Position numbers and translations under genes: made by a program. This document shows, piece after piece, positions 34,401 to 44,450 of a stretch of DNA of 64,000 nt. Numbering within the stretch: position 1 is the first letter of the stretch; each line of letters starts with the position of its first letter. Source of the DNA: Cycas panzhihuaensis. Lineage: Eukaryota; Cycadophyta. The notes under the pieces were generated by a model. It made no database searches and was not told where the DNA came from. It saw only the letters and a list, made by a program, of their open reading frames with translations. The stretch covers positions 15,314,001 to 15,378,000 of the forward strand of contig CM041465.1 of the NCBI GenBank assembly GCA_023213395.1. The letters run 5' to 3'.

Positions 34401-35693
34401 TCATACTAATTTAATGATACTACTGAATTTAATGTCCAGATTCCAAAATTTAGGGGGGGAGATGCTCAACAGTTGCTCAAAATCTTGGAATGTGATAATA
34501 GAGCCTCGGAGGATACAAGTTGTGACTCCCAGCCAATATGTAAACATCCAACACCATCATTTATGAACAACCAAGTTGACAAAGCCAAAGCCATAGCAGA
34601 AGGATCATCTTCTCCAACATCTCTGGCTAGCCCATCTTCTCTAGCATCATCAACTTCCTCCGTGCTAAATATTTCATATGATCCTTTTTTAGGATCAAAA
34701 CGAAGACTACAAAGCTGTGGAAATGAAAACCTCATTCCTAACTCGAGGTTTTCATGAAGCCTACCAGCTACATAAGGACATGTAACCAGATGAGGTAGGT
34801 AAAATTGGCACTAGAAGTGCCCATAGAGCAAGGATGTATGAATCACTTTCTGTTGAGCTTGAACTAGCAGAACTATACCTTACTCTTAATGAAGAGCCTC
34901 TAATATACCAAGAAGTTATAAAGCATGCAGCTTGGAGAAATTCCATGAACGAAGAGTACCAATCTCTTATTAAGAACGGTACATGGGAGCTTGTTGATCT
35001 ATCACTTGGAAGAAAGGTAGTACAAAATAAATGGGTGTTTAAAAATAAGTATAGATTAGATGGCACCCTAGAAAAATACAAGGCGAGGTTGGTTGTAAAA
35101 GGATTCACACAAAGGGAAGGTATCAACTACACTGAAATCTTTGCTCCTACAACCAAGTGGCCTACAATCAAAACTCTTATATCCTTGGCTGCTCAACAAG
35201 GTTAGAAAATCCACCAACTTAATATTAAGATTGCATTTCTCAAAGGGGACCTTAAAGAAGAAATTCACATGCCTCAGCCAGAAGGATATGAGATTGTTGG
35301 CTAGGAGCATAAGGTTTTCAAGCTCAAAAAGTCCTTGTATGGCCTAAAGTAAGCCCCTCGTGCTTGGTTTACCAAGTTGTTTGAAAGAATGAGGCAACTT
35401 GGATATGAGGTTCAGGATCACAAGATATTGATGCAACATTATTCATCAAGTATCAAAATGATAAAGTCACTTACCTCTTAATCTTTGTGGATGACATGCT
35501 AACAACGGGGAATAGTGAACAGGTAATCAGCCAGCTAAAGAAGGACCTTGCTAAAACTTTTAAATTATTTGACCTCAGGTTAATGAAATATTACTTAGGA
35601 ATTGAAGTAACTCAAAAGAATGGCAAAATCTTTCTCTCCCAAGATAAATATATCAACAATTTTCTGATAAAGTTTCAGTTGGAAGGTGCTTGA
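34401..35693 (+). pseudogene. Element C linker and reverse transcriptase
   Basis: Plus strand. Ser-rich linker (34473-34757), then RT from SVELELAELYLTLNEEPL, with KNGTWELVDLSLGRKVVQNKWVF, KARLVVKGFTQREGINYTE (open 34834-35205), a TAG at the Trp after AAQQG, LFERMRQLGYEV, and LIFVDDMLTTGNS at 35484-35510 with both catalytic Asp, then YYLGIEVTQKNGKIFLSQ. At least three frame breaks. Confidence 0.85.
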
Positions 35694-36410
35694 CCAATGG
35701 ATATACCTATGGAGCCTAATATTAAACTCTTAGTTGATGGTGATATTAGGGAGGCAGATGCAACACTCTATAGGCAACTTGTAGGTAGTCTTATCTATAC
35801 TACCAACACAAGGCCAGATATTGCACACTCTATCGGCATTCTTGCAAGATTCATGACAAATCCTAAGCAGAATCATTGGCAAGTTGCAATACGTGTGTTG
35901 AGGTACCTAAAGATGACCAGCAAATATGGTCTATTATATGAACCCAATGCAAAGTTTAAACTTTATGCATACACAAACTCAGACATTGCTAGAGATAAAG
36001 ACACAGGAAGATCTATGTCTAGGTATGTAACATTTCTTGGAATAGCACCAATATCATGGAGATCCATACGGCAAAAGATAGTTGCAAACTCAACTGTCGA
36101 AACTGAGTATATTGATGCTTTTGAGATAAGCAAGGAGGTGATATGGCTTAGAAAATTATTGAATACATTAAATGCCACTCAAACAAGTTCTACTAGTTTA
36201 TATATAGATAATCAATCTACAATCTAGATGGCTAAAAATCTTGTATTTCATGATCGTACTAAACATATAAGTATAAAAGTCCACAAGATTAGAGAACTAG
36301 TTCATGATGGCACAATTCAACTGGAGTACTGCCCCATAGTAGATCAAGTGGTTGATATCTTCACCAAACCACTGAAGAGGGTGAAGTTTGAACAGTTCTG
36401 AAAGCAACTC
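35694..36410 (+). pseudogene. Element C RNase H
   Basis: Plus strand. MDIPMEPNIKLLVDGDIREAD, RQLVGSLIYTTNTRPDIAHS, YTNSDIARDKDTGRS, ETEYIDAFE, KEVIWLRKLL, LYIDNQSTI, one TAG at 36226, then MAKN, RTKHIS and VDIFTKPLKRVKFEQF ending in TGA at 36399. Colinear with A 23399-22683 and nearly intact. Confidence 0.85.
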
Positions 36411-36437
36411 GACTTTAAGGCCTCCATCTCCGACTAA

Positions 36438-36626
36438 TTGAAGGAGATGACAATAGGACTATCATACTCTATCTCATTTGTTAAAACCTGTTGTGGGCAT
36501 GAAAGGACAAGAGTAAGTCTTTGCTCTATCCCATTCGTGAAAACCCCTTGTGGGCATGAAAGGATAAGGGTTGTATCATTTTGGAAAATTAGAACCTGTG
36601 AAAACCTGAAAGGGCATGGGGAATGA
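36438..36626 (+). CDS. Conserved 62-codon ORF downstream of pol (element C)
   Basis: Counterpart of 22640-22452 in A: same length, same position between RNase H and the polypurine tract, same VKT.CG..R.RV repeat at 57-bp spacing. The two copies differ by roughly 10% at the nucleotide level by eye and neither has a stop, although stops abound in the pol genes of both elements. Function unknown; a conserved structured 3' UTR remains possible. Confidence 0.35.
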   Translation: MKEMTIGLSYSISFVKTCCGHERTRVSLCSIPFVKTPCGHERIRVVSFWKIRTCENLKGHGE

Positions 36627-36854
36627 CCAAATGGTATATGGAGACTCAGTAGATTTTAGCTACAAAATTCATTGTACTGATTGACTATCTGGCTTCATTT
36701 AAAGAGCCAATTGAGCCATGTTAATAGATTAGAAAATTATGGGTTTTCTTCCCCATAAAGATTTCCCAAAAAAGTGTCATAGTAGTTTGCTTTGTAAGAG
36801 GCTCAAATGAAGACCTCATAGGATAGAATAAAATAGGATGAAATGACCTTCTAC

Positions 36855-36869
36855 CATTAAGGGGGAGAT
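36855..36869 (+). other. Element C polypurine tract
   Basis: CATTAAGGGGGAGAT directly before the LTR start TGAAAAGGG. Confidence 0.88.
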
Positions 36870-37167
36870 TGAAAAGGGTTAATGTCACAAGGTCATTACA
36901 TTAGTTGATTATTTCTAAAAAGGGTCTTAAGTGAACTTTAAATTAGATCACTTAAGTGAAATTCACTTTCATGTGCATTATGTGTAATTTTATTTCACCT
37001 AACTCTAATGCTCCCTCTCTCAATATAAAAGTAAAAGCTTAATGGAGGAGATTCATTCTTACCTCCCCATTTTCTGATAGCTACTTTCTTTCTCTCAAGT
37101 CTCTCTTGCTCCTATGTTTTTCTTTGTGTTTAGTGCATAGAGATGAATGATAGATCCACTCTTTTCA
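36870..37167 (+). repeat. Element C 3' LTR
   Basis: 298 bp, TGAAAAGGGTTAATG to CCACTCTTTTCA. TATAAAA box at 37024-37030. Followed by target copy ATGTA (37168-37172). Confidence 0.92.
37024..37030 (+). promoter_or_regulatory. LTR TATA box
   Basis: TATAAAA in the context CTCAATATAAAAGTAAAAGC, conserved in the LTRs of A and D at the equivalent place, about 155 bp into the 298-bp LTR; the expected U3 core promoter. Confidence 0.6.
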
Positions 37168-37172
37168 ATGTA

Positions 37173-38286
37173 GGCTCACCATCATTAGAAACCAAACTAC
37201 TAGAAATAGAAGAGATATACCTATGAGGTGGATGACTAACTCATGTAGATCTTCTAACTATTGGCAGAGGAGTGTCCACATACTCTCAGAATCTCAGAAT
37301 TCATCTTCAGAAAGATCTTCCTGCTCTTCTGATTTCAAAGATGGCTGGGTTTCAAACTTGACCTATTGATGTTTAACTTTTTGCTCTTGTTTCACTTCAA
37401 CTTTTACACTCTCTGATTTTAGAAGGGGAGGTTCATCAAATACAACATCTTTGTTAATGGTGATTTTGTAGGTAGTAAAATCCCACAACCTGTATCCCTT
37501 CAGACCATCTTTATCACCATAACCAATAAAGATACATCTTTTGGATTTTAGGTTTAACTTTGAATATTTACTTTTATCAGTCAAGGCATAAGCATCACAA
37601 CCAAAAACTTTCAAATTTGAATAGTCACATGGATGTCCATTCGATAGCTCTTTAGGAATCATGCAATCTATTACAAGTGATGGTGACCTATTTACCACAT
37701 AGCAAGTTGTTTCAACAGCTTCTACCCATAAGCCCTACTACACTCCTGCATTACTTAGCGTGCTTCTTGCTCTTTCCAAGAATGTCCTATTCATGTGCTC
37801 AGCTATGCTATTTTGCTGTGGAGTATAGCTAGTGGTCTTATGCCTTTTAATCCCATATTCTCTGTAATAGTTCTTAAATTCCAAGGAGTTGAACTCACCT
37901 CCATTGTCAGTTCTTAAATATTTGATTGACTTACCATTATTGTTCTTAACCAGAGCCTTGAACTTCTTAAACACACTGAAAACTTCAGATTTCCTTTTCA
38001 AAAAATAGACCCATACCTTTTTGGAGTAATCATCTATAAATATGATAAAGTATAATGATCCTCCATAAGATATTGTAGGGGCTAGTCCCCATACATCTGA
38101 ATGTATGTAATCCAGAACACCCTTACTAGTGTGACTCCTTACCTTAAACCTGAGTCTACACTACTTTCCAATAATATAATATTTGCAGAAAGCCAAATCT
38201 GAAAGTTGTAAGTTAGGAAGTAACTTGTGATTTATCAGCACCTTAAGTCCTCTCTCACTCATGTGCCCAAGTCTCTCATGCCATAA
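37173..38286 (-). pseudogene. Element B integrase
   Basis: Minus strand. Pre-integrase HERLGHMSERGL near 38280-38240, zinc ligand region with CKYYI and degraded second pair, core IHSDVWGLAP, FIDDYSKKVWVYF (Asp), RTDNGGEFNSLEF (Asp), QQNSIAEHMNRTF (Glu): the D-D-E triad is complete. The C-terminus (37698-37363) has VFGCDAYALTDKSKYSKL, CIFIGYGDKDGLKGYRLWD and VVFDEPPL. Stops: TAG at Cys/Trp positions near 38161 and after SNAGV (37737). Interrupted at the linker by C. Confidence 0.87.
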
Positions 38287-38964
38287 CTAAGCTGGATCTT
38301 CTACAGTCTTTGATGCTATAGTTACATGGCTGACATCTGTACTTCCCACTAGAATATAAAGGTTTCCTTTCTTTAAGGCTTTCATAACAACCAAGGTGCC
38401 CTTTAACAGCTTTAAGACTCCTTTATGACATGTATGCTTATAACCACCTGAATCTAGTTCACCTAAGGAAATTAGATTCCTTTTTAGATCATGTATATGT
38501 CTAACCTCAATTAATATTCTCACTACACCATCTAATATCTTAATTCTAATGCTACCAATGCCCACTGTCTTACAAGAAACTTCATTTCCCATAAGCACAT
38601 CACCACCATCAAGAGGTTGGTATGATGAAAACCAACTCTTGTGTGGACACATATGGTGTGAAGCACCCAAATCCAATAACCAATCATGATGATAATAGGA
38701 AACATTATAAGTAACTAAGACATCATCATTTGTACCTTGATTTGACTCCACTTGATTAGCCTCCTTAGTAGGATCTTCCTTTTTCTGGAAGTCCTTCCTT
38801 TTGTGTGGACACATGTGGTGTGAAGCACCTGAATTTAATAACCAATCATGGTGATAATGGGAAACATTACAAGCAACCAAGACATCATCATCCATACCTT
38901 AATTTAACTCCACCTAATTAGCTTCCTTAGCAGGATCTTCCTTTTTCTGGAACTTCTTCCTTTT
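38287..38964 (-). pseudogene. Element B protease with duplicated active site
   Basis: Minus strand, open for 202 codons (38895-38287). Unusually, the active-site segment occurs twice in frame: SHYHHDWLLNSGASHHMCPH and, 54 codons later, SYYHHDWLLDLGASHHMCPH, each preceded by a DFQKKEDP..EAN-type linker. The DNA shows a 162-bp tandem repeat, 38641-38802 and 38803-38964, at roughly 88% identity. The first copy reads N-S-G-A and the second D-L-G-A, so neither has a perfect D-S/T-G. The rest is the normal post-protease region with IRHIHDLKRNLISLGELDS-like sequence. Confidence 0.85.
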
Positions 38965-39694
38965 GTAGCAATCCTTCTTAAGGTGACCGGTCTTATTACA
39001 GTGCCAAAATCTGAGCTTACTCTTCTTTCCTTTTGATCAATGTATCCCTAGAGATTTATCCTTTATCAATTGTTCTACCCCTTGCTATCATAGCTTCTGG
39101 TATAGAGGTTTTAAGACTAGACTTCCTTCGCACTTCTTCCATCAACAAAGCACTCACAACATAATAATATTCTAATTCATCTGTAGTGCTAAAACTAATT
39201 GAGATGACAATATTATCCCAGGATTCTAGTAATGAGCATAACAAGGTAACAACCTTATCCTTATCCTTAATTTTAACATTGATGCTAGCTAATTAATAAA
39301 TAAGAGTATTGAAAACATTTAAATGATCAGCAATTTTTGTACCTTCATTCATTCATAATGGGTACAGCTACCTCTTCAAGTAGATTCAATTTGTCACTAA
39401 TTTGGTCATGTATAGGCCTTCCAATTGAGTCCATAATCTTGCTATTGCCTGCTCCCCTGCGATGTTAAATAGAATTTTATCTACCAAGCATAATTGTATT
39501 ATGCTAAGAGCCTTTTTGTCTAAATCATCCCATTAGTCATCGTCTATCCCTGTGGGTTTCTTCATTTTGCCTGCAAGAGCTCTGTACAAACCTTGTTATA
39601 CAAGAACATCATACACTTTCAACTTCGACAACTCGAAGTTGTTCTTTCCATTGAATTTCTTCACCTCGAACTTTGCACTTGCCAGTTTCACCAT
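38965..39694 (-). pseudogene. Element B gag
   Basis: Minus strand. Start ATG at 39694 (MVKLASAKFEVKKFNGKNN), the N-terminus typical of Tnt1-like gag (DUF4219), then the UBN2 domain with LEGLYMTKLV, HLNVFNTLIYQLASINV and LCSLLESWDNIVISIS (open part 39244-39056). The knuckle near 39000-38960 reads WHCNKTGHLKKDC (first Cys replaced by Trp). Stops include several TAG. Only about 57 bp separate the ATG from the primer site, the normal short leader of this lineage. Confidence 0.83.
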
Positions 39695-39751
39695 TTGGTA
39701 TAGAGAGAGCTGACACCAAAACCTTCACAAACTCGTTGTAAAAATAAAAGT

Positions 39752-39764
39752 GGCTGTGATACCA
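39752..39764 (-). other. Element B primer-binding site
   Basis: The minus strand reads TGGTATCACAGCC, one change from TGGTATCAGAGCC (initiator Met), two bases from the 5' LTR. Confidence 0.85.
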
Positions 39765-39766
39765 CT

Positions 39767-40416
39767 TGTTGAGAAGATAAGGTCATAACCCTTAAACCGC
39801 CACCAAGATCTTAACTATTCTTGCAACCAGTTATAGGAATTAAAACTAAAATTTAACATGCAAGTTCTTAAACTAGAGATAAAATAATAAAATGAACAAG
39901 AAAGCCAAACATCACATATACACCCGATATAACATGGTAAAACCCTAGCAGTGTGCTAGGGAAACATACACACAGGAAAGGTATCGATCTTTATTGTCAA
40001 AGAATGGAGAAAATATACATAATCTATAGCAGAGTACTCACAGCAACAACAACCAGCTGCCCAACTCCTCACAGTATATTGAACACTATCAACATGATGA
40101 AAAATGCCCTAAATCAGACTACATGAGAGAGTCATACAAGGCACAAATCCTTACTATAGAATCTAGGGTATTTTAAGCGAATGACCCTAATTCTCTTTAC
40201 AATTTAATATACTTTCCAATGCCAGATTTTTGGGTTGAGGGCTATCGCCCCTGAACCCCCTCTTTGTGGGGGGCGTTCCACGACCCCCGCACCCCCCCTG
40301 GTCAAGGGGGACTCCCATCCCACTTGGAACCCCCCGAGGAAGGTTTGGGGGGGAAACCGCACTACCAACCTGACAAAATTTTAGCCTCCAAACCATTGTT
40401 GTCACATTACCTAACA
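39767..40416 (-). repeat. Element B 5' LTR
   Basis: 650 bp, TGTTGAGAAGATAAGG to CATTACCTAACA, followed by target copy TCAAC. Positions 40245-40360 contain alternating C-runs and G-runs (for example CCCCCTGGTCAAGGGGG), able to form strong hairpins. Matches 17664-18216 plus 29524-29609 and the solo LTR at 56884. Confidence 0.9.
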
Positions 40417-41000
40417 TCAACAGGGTTGGAAGATTCACCAACTTGATGTGAAAACCGCATTTCTTAATGGTGATCTTGAAGAACAAATCTACATGGCTCA
40501 TCCTAAAGGATTTGAGACTATTGGTCAAGAGCATAAGGTGTGTAGGCTCAAAAAGTCATTGTATGGCCTTAAATAAGTCCCTCGTGCTTGGTTTACTAGA
40601 AAGAATGAGGCAACTTAGATATGAGGTTTGTGACTACCAAAATATTGATGTAACATTACTCATCAAATACTAAAAAGATAAAGTCACTTATCTCTTAATC
40701 TTTGTAGACAATATACATGTAACAGGGAATAGTGAACAAGAAATCAGCTAGTTAAAGAAGGACTTAGCTAAAATGCTCAAACTTTCTGACCTTGGGTTGA
40801 TGAAATACTACTTAAGGACTAAAATCACTTAAAAAGATAACAAAATCTTTCTTTTGCAATAAAAGTACATCAACAATCTTCTAATAAAGTTTCAGTTGGA
40901 AGATGTTTGACCTATAGCCACTCTAATAGAACCTAATATCAAACTAATAATTGATGGTGATGATCGAGAGGCAGACGCAACACTTTATAGGTAACTTGTA
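40417..41000 (+). pseudogene. Element E reverse transcriptase, C-terminal part
   Basis: Plus strand continuation of 16921-17663. [25 protein letters not shown]-like sequence (with first catalytic Asp), KKSLYGLK, then LIFVDNIHVTGNS at about 40696-40730, where the second Asp of the xDD box is Asn, and LMKYYLR. Several indels. Numbering starts with target copy TCAAC of B. Confidence 0.82.
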
Positions 41001-41640
41001 GGTAGTCTTATATATACTACTAATACAAGACCTAATATTGTACACTCTGTCAGTATTCTTGCTCATTACATGACAGATCCTAAGTAGAATCACTGGCAGG
41101 CAGTAGTGTGAGTGTTGAGGTGCCTTAAGATGACCAGTAAATATGGTATGCTATATAGACCTAATTTAGAGTTCAAATTATAGGCATACACAAACTCAAA
41201 CTTTAACAGAGATAAAGACATAAGGAGATCCACGTCTGAGGATGTAACATTTCTTAAAATAGCACCAATATCATGGAGATCCAGAAAGTAGAAGATAGTC
41301 ATTGATTCAACTATCAAAGTTGAATATATTGCTACTTCTAAGACTAGTAAGGAGGTGATATGGCTTAGGAAATTATTGGAAATATTAAATGTCACCTAAA
41401 CAAATCCTATCAGCCTTTGTGTAGATAATTAATTAGCAATCCACATGGCTAAGAATCATATATTCCATAATAGGACTAAACATATCAGTACTAAAGTCTA
41501 TAGGATTTGAGAAATAGTTCAAGATGGTACGATTCAACTAGAATACTACCTCACAGCAGATCAAGTGGCTAATATCTTCACTAAACCATTACAAAGTATA
41601 AAGTTTGAATAATTCAAAAAGTAGCTCAACCTTTGGGTCT
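41001..41640 (+). pseudogene. Element E RNase H (decayed)
   Basis: Plus strand. LVGSLIYTTNTRPNI, HWQAVV, LRCLKMTSKYGMLY, YTNSNFNRDKD, VEYIATSKTSKEVIWLRKLL, TADQVANIFTKPL can all be read with stops and short frame changes. Colinear with C and A. Ends around 41635. Confidence 0.8.
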
Positions 41641-42118
41641 CCATCTCTAACTGATTAGAGGAGATGATGGCAGGATCAACATACTCTATACCATTCATAA
41701 AAACCCATGTGGGTGCATAACGATGAGAGTAAGTCTCTGCTCTATTTTAGTTATGAAAACTCCTTGTGGGTATAGAAGGATAAGTGTTGTACTAGTCTTA
41801 TAAAATCAAAACCTATGAAAATTTGAAAGGGCATGGGGGATGACCAAAAGGTATATGGAGACTTAGCAAATCAAGCTACACATTTAAGTTACTTAGTTAT
41901 CAGGCTACATCAAGAACCATCTTAGTTATCTTGATTTATAAGAGGGACTATAGATCTTAGAAAGACTATGGGTTTTTACTCCCCATGAGGGCTTTTCTAC
42001 AAAAGTGTCATCTAGAATTTCAATGTAATAATGAGGCTCAAATGAAGACCTTATAGAATAGATTTTATCATAATGACCTTGTACTATTAGGGGAGGGGGG
42101 GGGGGGGATGCGGGGCAT
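41641..42118 (+). other. Element E 3' untranslated region and G-rich polypurine tract
   Basis: Contains degraded versions of the family's GTGAAAACC/TGTGGG repeats (41690-41840) without the open 62-codon frame. At 42090-42107 lies a run of G broken by a single A, including 13 consecutive G, in the place of the family's polypurine tract AAGGGGGAGAT. Confidence 0.7.
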
Positions 42119-42432
42119 TGATGGATGTTAATATTTTAGGGTCATTAGATCAATTAGATAAATTATATGAAAGTGACCCTAGATTAGCTAAGTCACATAG
42201 TTAAATGTAATTTCATTTACATTTAAGTGTAATTTTGGGATCATGTCATTAGGAAGGAAACTCCTCTAGAAACCTTAATGCATATCCTCTGATATATAAG
42301 ACTGGATATGAAGGGGAGAGTAATAATTCTTACCTCTCATTTTTGCTCTCAATCTTATTCTTTGTATTTTACTCTTCTTATATGCCATTGCTTTAGTGTA
42401 GTGGATTATGGTACTAGATCCTTCATCCAACA
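42119..42432 (+). repeat. Element E 3' LTR
   Basis: 314 bp, TGATGGATGTTAATATT to TTCATCCAACA. It is partly similar to the A-family LTR (GTTAAT, GGTCATTA, AAGTGTAATTT runs), so E is a related subfamily. A TATA-like GATATATAAG lies at 42291-42300. Adjacent J sequence begins AGTTC (42433); the partner target copy is off the window to the left. Confidence 0.78.
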
Positions 42433-43110
42433 AGTTCATCTATTTCTTTATTATAAAATATGGTCCCATTATCTATAATTAGAATATTAGGGACTTTGAA
42501 CCTACAGATAATATGCTAGAAGACAAAGGTGGTAATCACCTTACCTATTATAAAAGAAAAAGGGATCACCTTAGCCTATTTTTTTAAATATTATATTGCC
42601 ATTAGAATAAATTTATGTTGGGCCAAGGATGGAGGGGTTATGGCCCCTATAAGATTAAGATCCCATTGATAAAATGGCTATGGCAATAATATGATGTGTA
42701 ACACCTCAGAGGGTTGGTGTATAATGTTAGAGTGCTCTTGGTATCTCTGACATCACTACATATAAGCATAGGCATCCTTGAATAAGATAGACTAATAGAA
42801 TCCCATACAAAGAATCCTTTGGGCCACAAGTTAACCCCCAAAGTGGCCTCCATAAATGCTATCATGGAATTTATAGAGGACTTGTCTATTTCATCAAGTT
42901 TAATACACCTGAGAAGGACATCATTGAATGGCCTTTTATACAACACACCATCAATGAGGAAGTATTAGCAAGCAGAGGCTCTTACATACAACTTCATCTT
43001 TTTCTTTACATCCTCCAAGTATTTTTGTTGGATCAAGTAGTTAATAATATCACCATACCATTTATCATTAGCCAACCTCCACCTTTTAATCTATTGTAGG
43101 GCAAGGATTG
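42433..43110 (-). pseudogene. Element J integrase (N-terminal and core)
   Basis: Minus strand. INYLIQQKYLEDVKKKMKLY, then VLYKRPFNDVLLRCIKLDEI (open piece 42946-42647), the degraded HHCC region and, at the left end, CRFKVPNILIIDNGTIFYN with the second catalytic Asp. The Glu and C-terminus are beyond E's insertion point at 42432/42433, which removes the rest from this window. Histidines of the zinc motif are mostly replaced. Confidence 0.78.
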
Positions 43111-43780
43111 TTTTGTAAGATAAAGAGTAATCAACTAGCTCATTGGAAGAAGTAGGTAGGGGGGCATGAGCAAGTTACTCAGCCACCACCATCCCCTTTT
43201 TGGACTTACAATTGTTAACCTTGAGTTCATACTCTTAGAGGAGGATAGGCCATTTGTCTAATCTTCCTATTAAATTAGACATCATCATAAGATAACGAAG
43301 TGGGTCTGATTGGATGATGATGTGGGTAGCATTACCAAGAAGGTAATGCCAAATTGGCAAATACTAAAGCCAAGTATTTCTTCTCAACTAATGTATAATT
43401 CACTCCAATGGCCACGAGGGTTTAAATTATGAAATACATAGCCCTTTTGATCTTAGAGTCATCTTCTTAGGTGAGCAAGGTGGCAACAAGCTTATCAGTT
43501 GCCAATGTGTATAAGATAAAAGGTCAATTAAATATTAATAGGGCCAATGTGGAGGTCAAAATAAGAGCCTATTTGAGCTCTTAGAAAGCTTCTTAAGCTC
43601 CATGGGTCTAAACAAATGGGATCTCTTTTTTTATAAGGTTGGTTAGCAATTTTGCATCGATAGCAAATTTTGCCAAAAAGTATCTTATGAAGCCCAAGCG
43701 GCCTAGAAAGAACTTGATTTGTTGTTGGGTCTTTGGAGGAAGCATCTCTATGATCACTTTGACTTTATCGAGATCAACTT
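43111..43780 (-). pseudogene. Element J RNase H region (decayed)
   Basis: Minus strand. Readable pieces: KVIIEMLPPKTQQQIKFFLG and RYFLAKFAIDAKLLTNLIKK (RT connection), FVWTHGA.EAFQELK, then a gypsy RNase H with YTLATDKLVATLL and NYTLVEKKYLALVFA. Stops are frequent. Located exactly between RT and integrase as expected. Confidence 0.74.
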
Positions 43781-44450
43781 GGATCTATTGATGTGATACC
43801 ATAAAGCCCAACAACTTTCTAACCATGATGATAAACATATATTTAAGCAGGTTGAGGCTCACATGGTATTTACAACATCTAAAGAATATCTTCCTTAGGT
43901 TAGCGAGATGGTCGGTCCTCTTATAGGAGATACCTATCAAATCATCTATGAAGACCTTAAGAATCTTATTAATAAGGTCTTGGAAAATGAAATACATGGC
44001 CTGCTAATATATGACACTAATATTCTTCAAACCAAATGGCATCAGTTTAAAAGAGAATATCCTGCAGGGAGTAATGAAGGCAGTCTTATGGTAATCCTCG
44101 AGTGATATTTGAATCTAGTTATATCCCAAGAAACTATCCATCAAGGATATAACTTTGAAACTGGTGGTTCTATCAATAATTTAATCAATGAATTGGAGAG
44201 GAAAGTTATCCTTGGTATATGCATTATTGATGTCCCTGAAGTCTACACAAATATATATAGTCACATTCTTTTTTACCACTAACACAATATTGGAGACCCA
44301 TTTTGGGTAATCTATAGAGGTGATTAGCCCAACATTATATAACTTTTAACCTCCATCTTTATAGTAGCTAAAAGCTTGGGTTGTAAGGGCCTTTACTTTT
44401 GTCTAATGGGCCTAGCACCCAGGATTATTATTAGATTATAGGTGATAATA
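43781..44450 (-). pseudogene. Element J reverse transcriptase
   Basis: Minus strand. KTAFITPCRIFSFKLMPFGLKN near 44085-44020, a TAG, then YFIFQDLINKILKVFIDDLIGIS, with the catalytic Asp pair at the complement of 43941-43952, and HLANLRKIFFRC (open 43997-43785). The N-terminal fingers towards 44450 are strongly degraded. The F-I-D-D box is intact. Confidence 0.82.

Larger units (their letters stand above)
31231..37167 (+). mobile_element. Element C: Ty1/copia lacking its 5' LTR
   Basis: A plus-strand member of the A/D family inserted in the integrase-RT linker of B. The 3' LTR (36870-37167) is complete and followed by ATGTA, and the same ATGTA precedes the left end. At the left, however, C starts inside the leader (the position equal to about 28833 in A), so the 5' LTR, primer site and roughly 390 bp of leader are gone. 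The integrase core is also deleted. It cannot have transposed in this state. Confidence 0.87.
17664..40416 (-). mobile_element. Element B: Ty1/copia (Tnt1/Tork-like), carrying A and C
   Basis: A minus-strand copia element bounded by LTRs of about 640-650 bp and a perfect 5-bp TSD TCAAC (17659-17663, 40417-40421). Primer site, short leader, gag, protease, integrase, RT, RNase H and a polypurine tract GTCAAGGTGGAGAT (minus strand, 29610-29623) are in order. Its 3' LTR is split by element A and its integrase-RT linker by element C. Without these inserts it is about 5.5 kb, normal for the lineage. Inserted into the RT of E. Confidence 0.9.
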
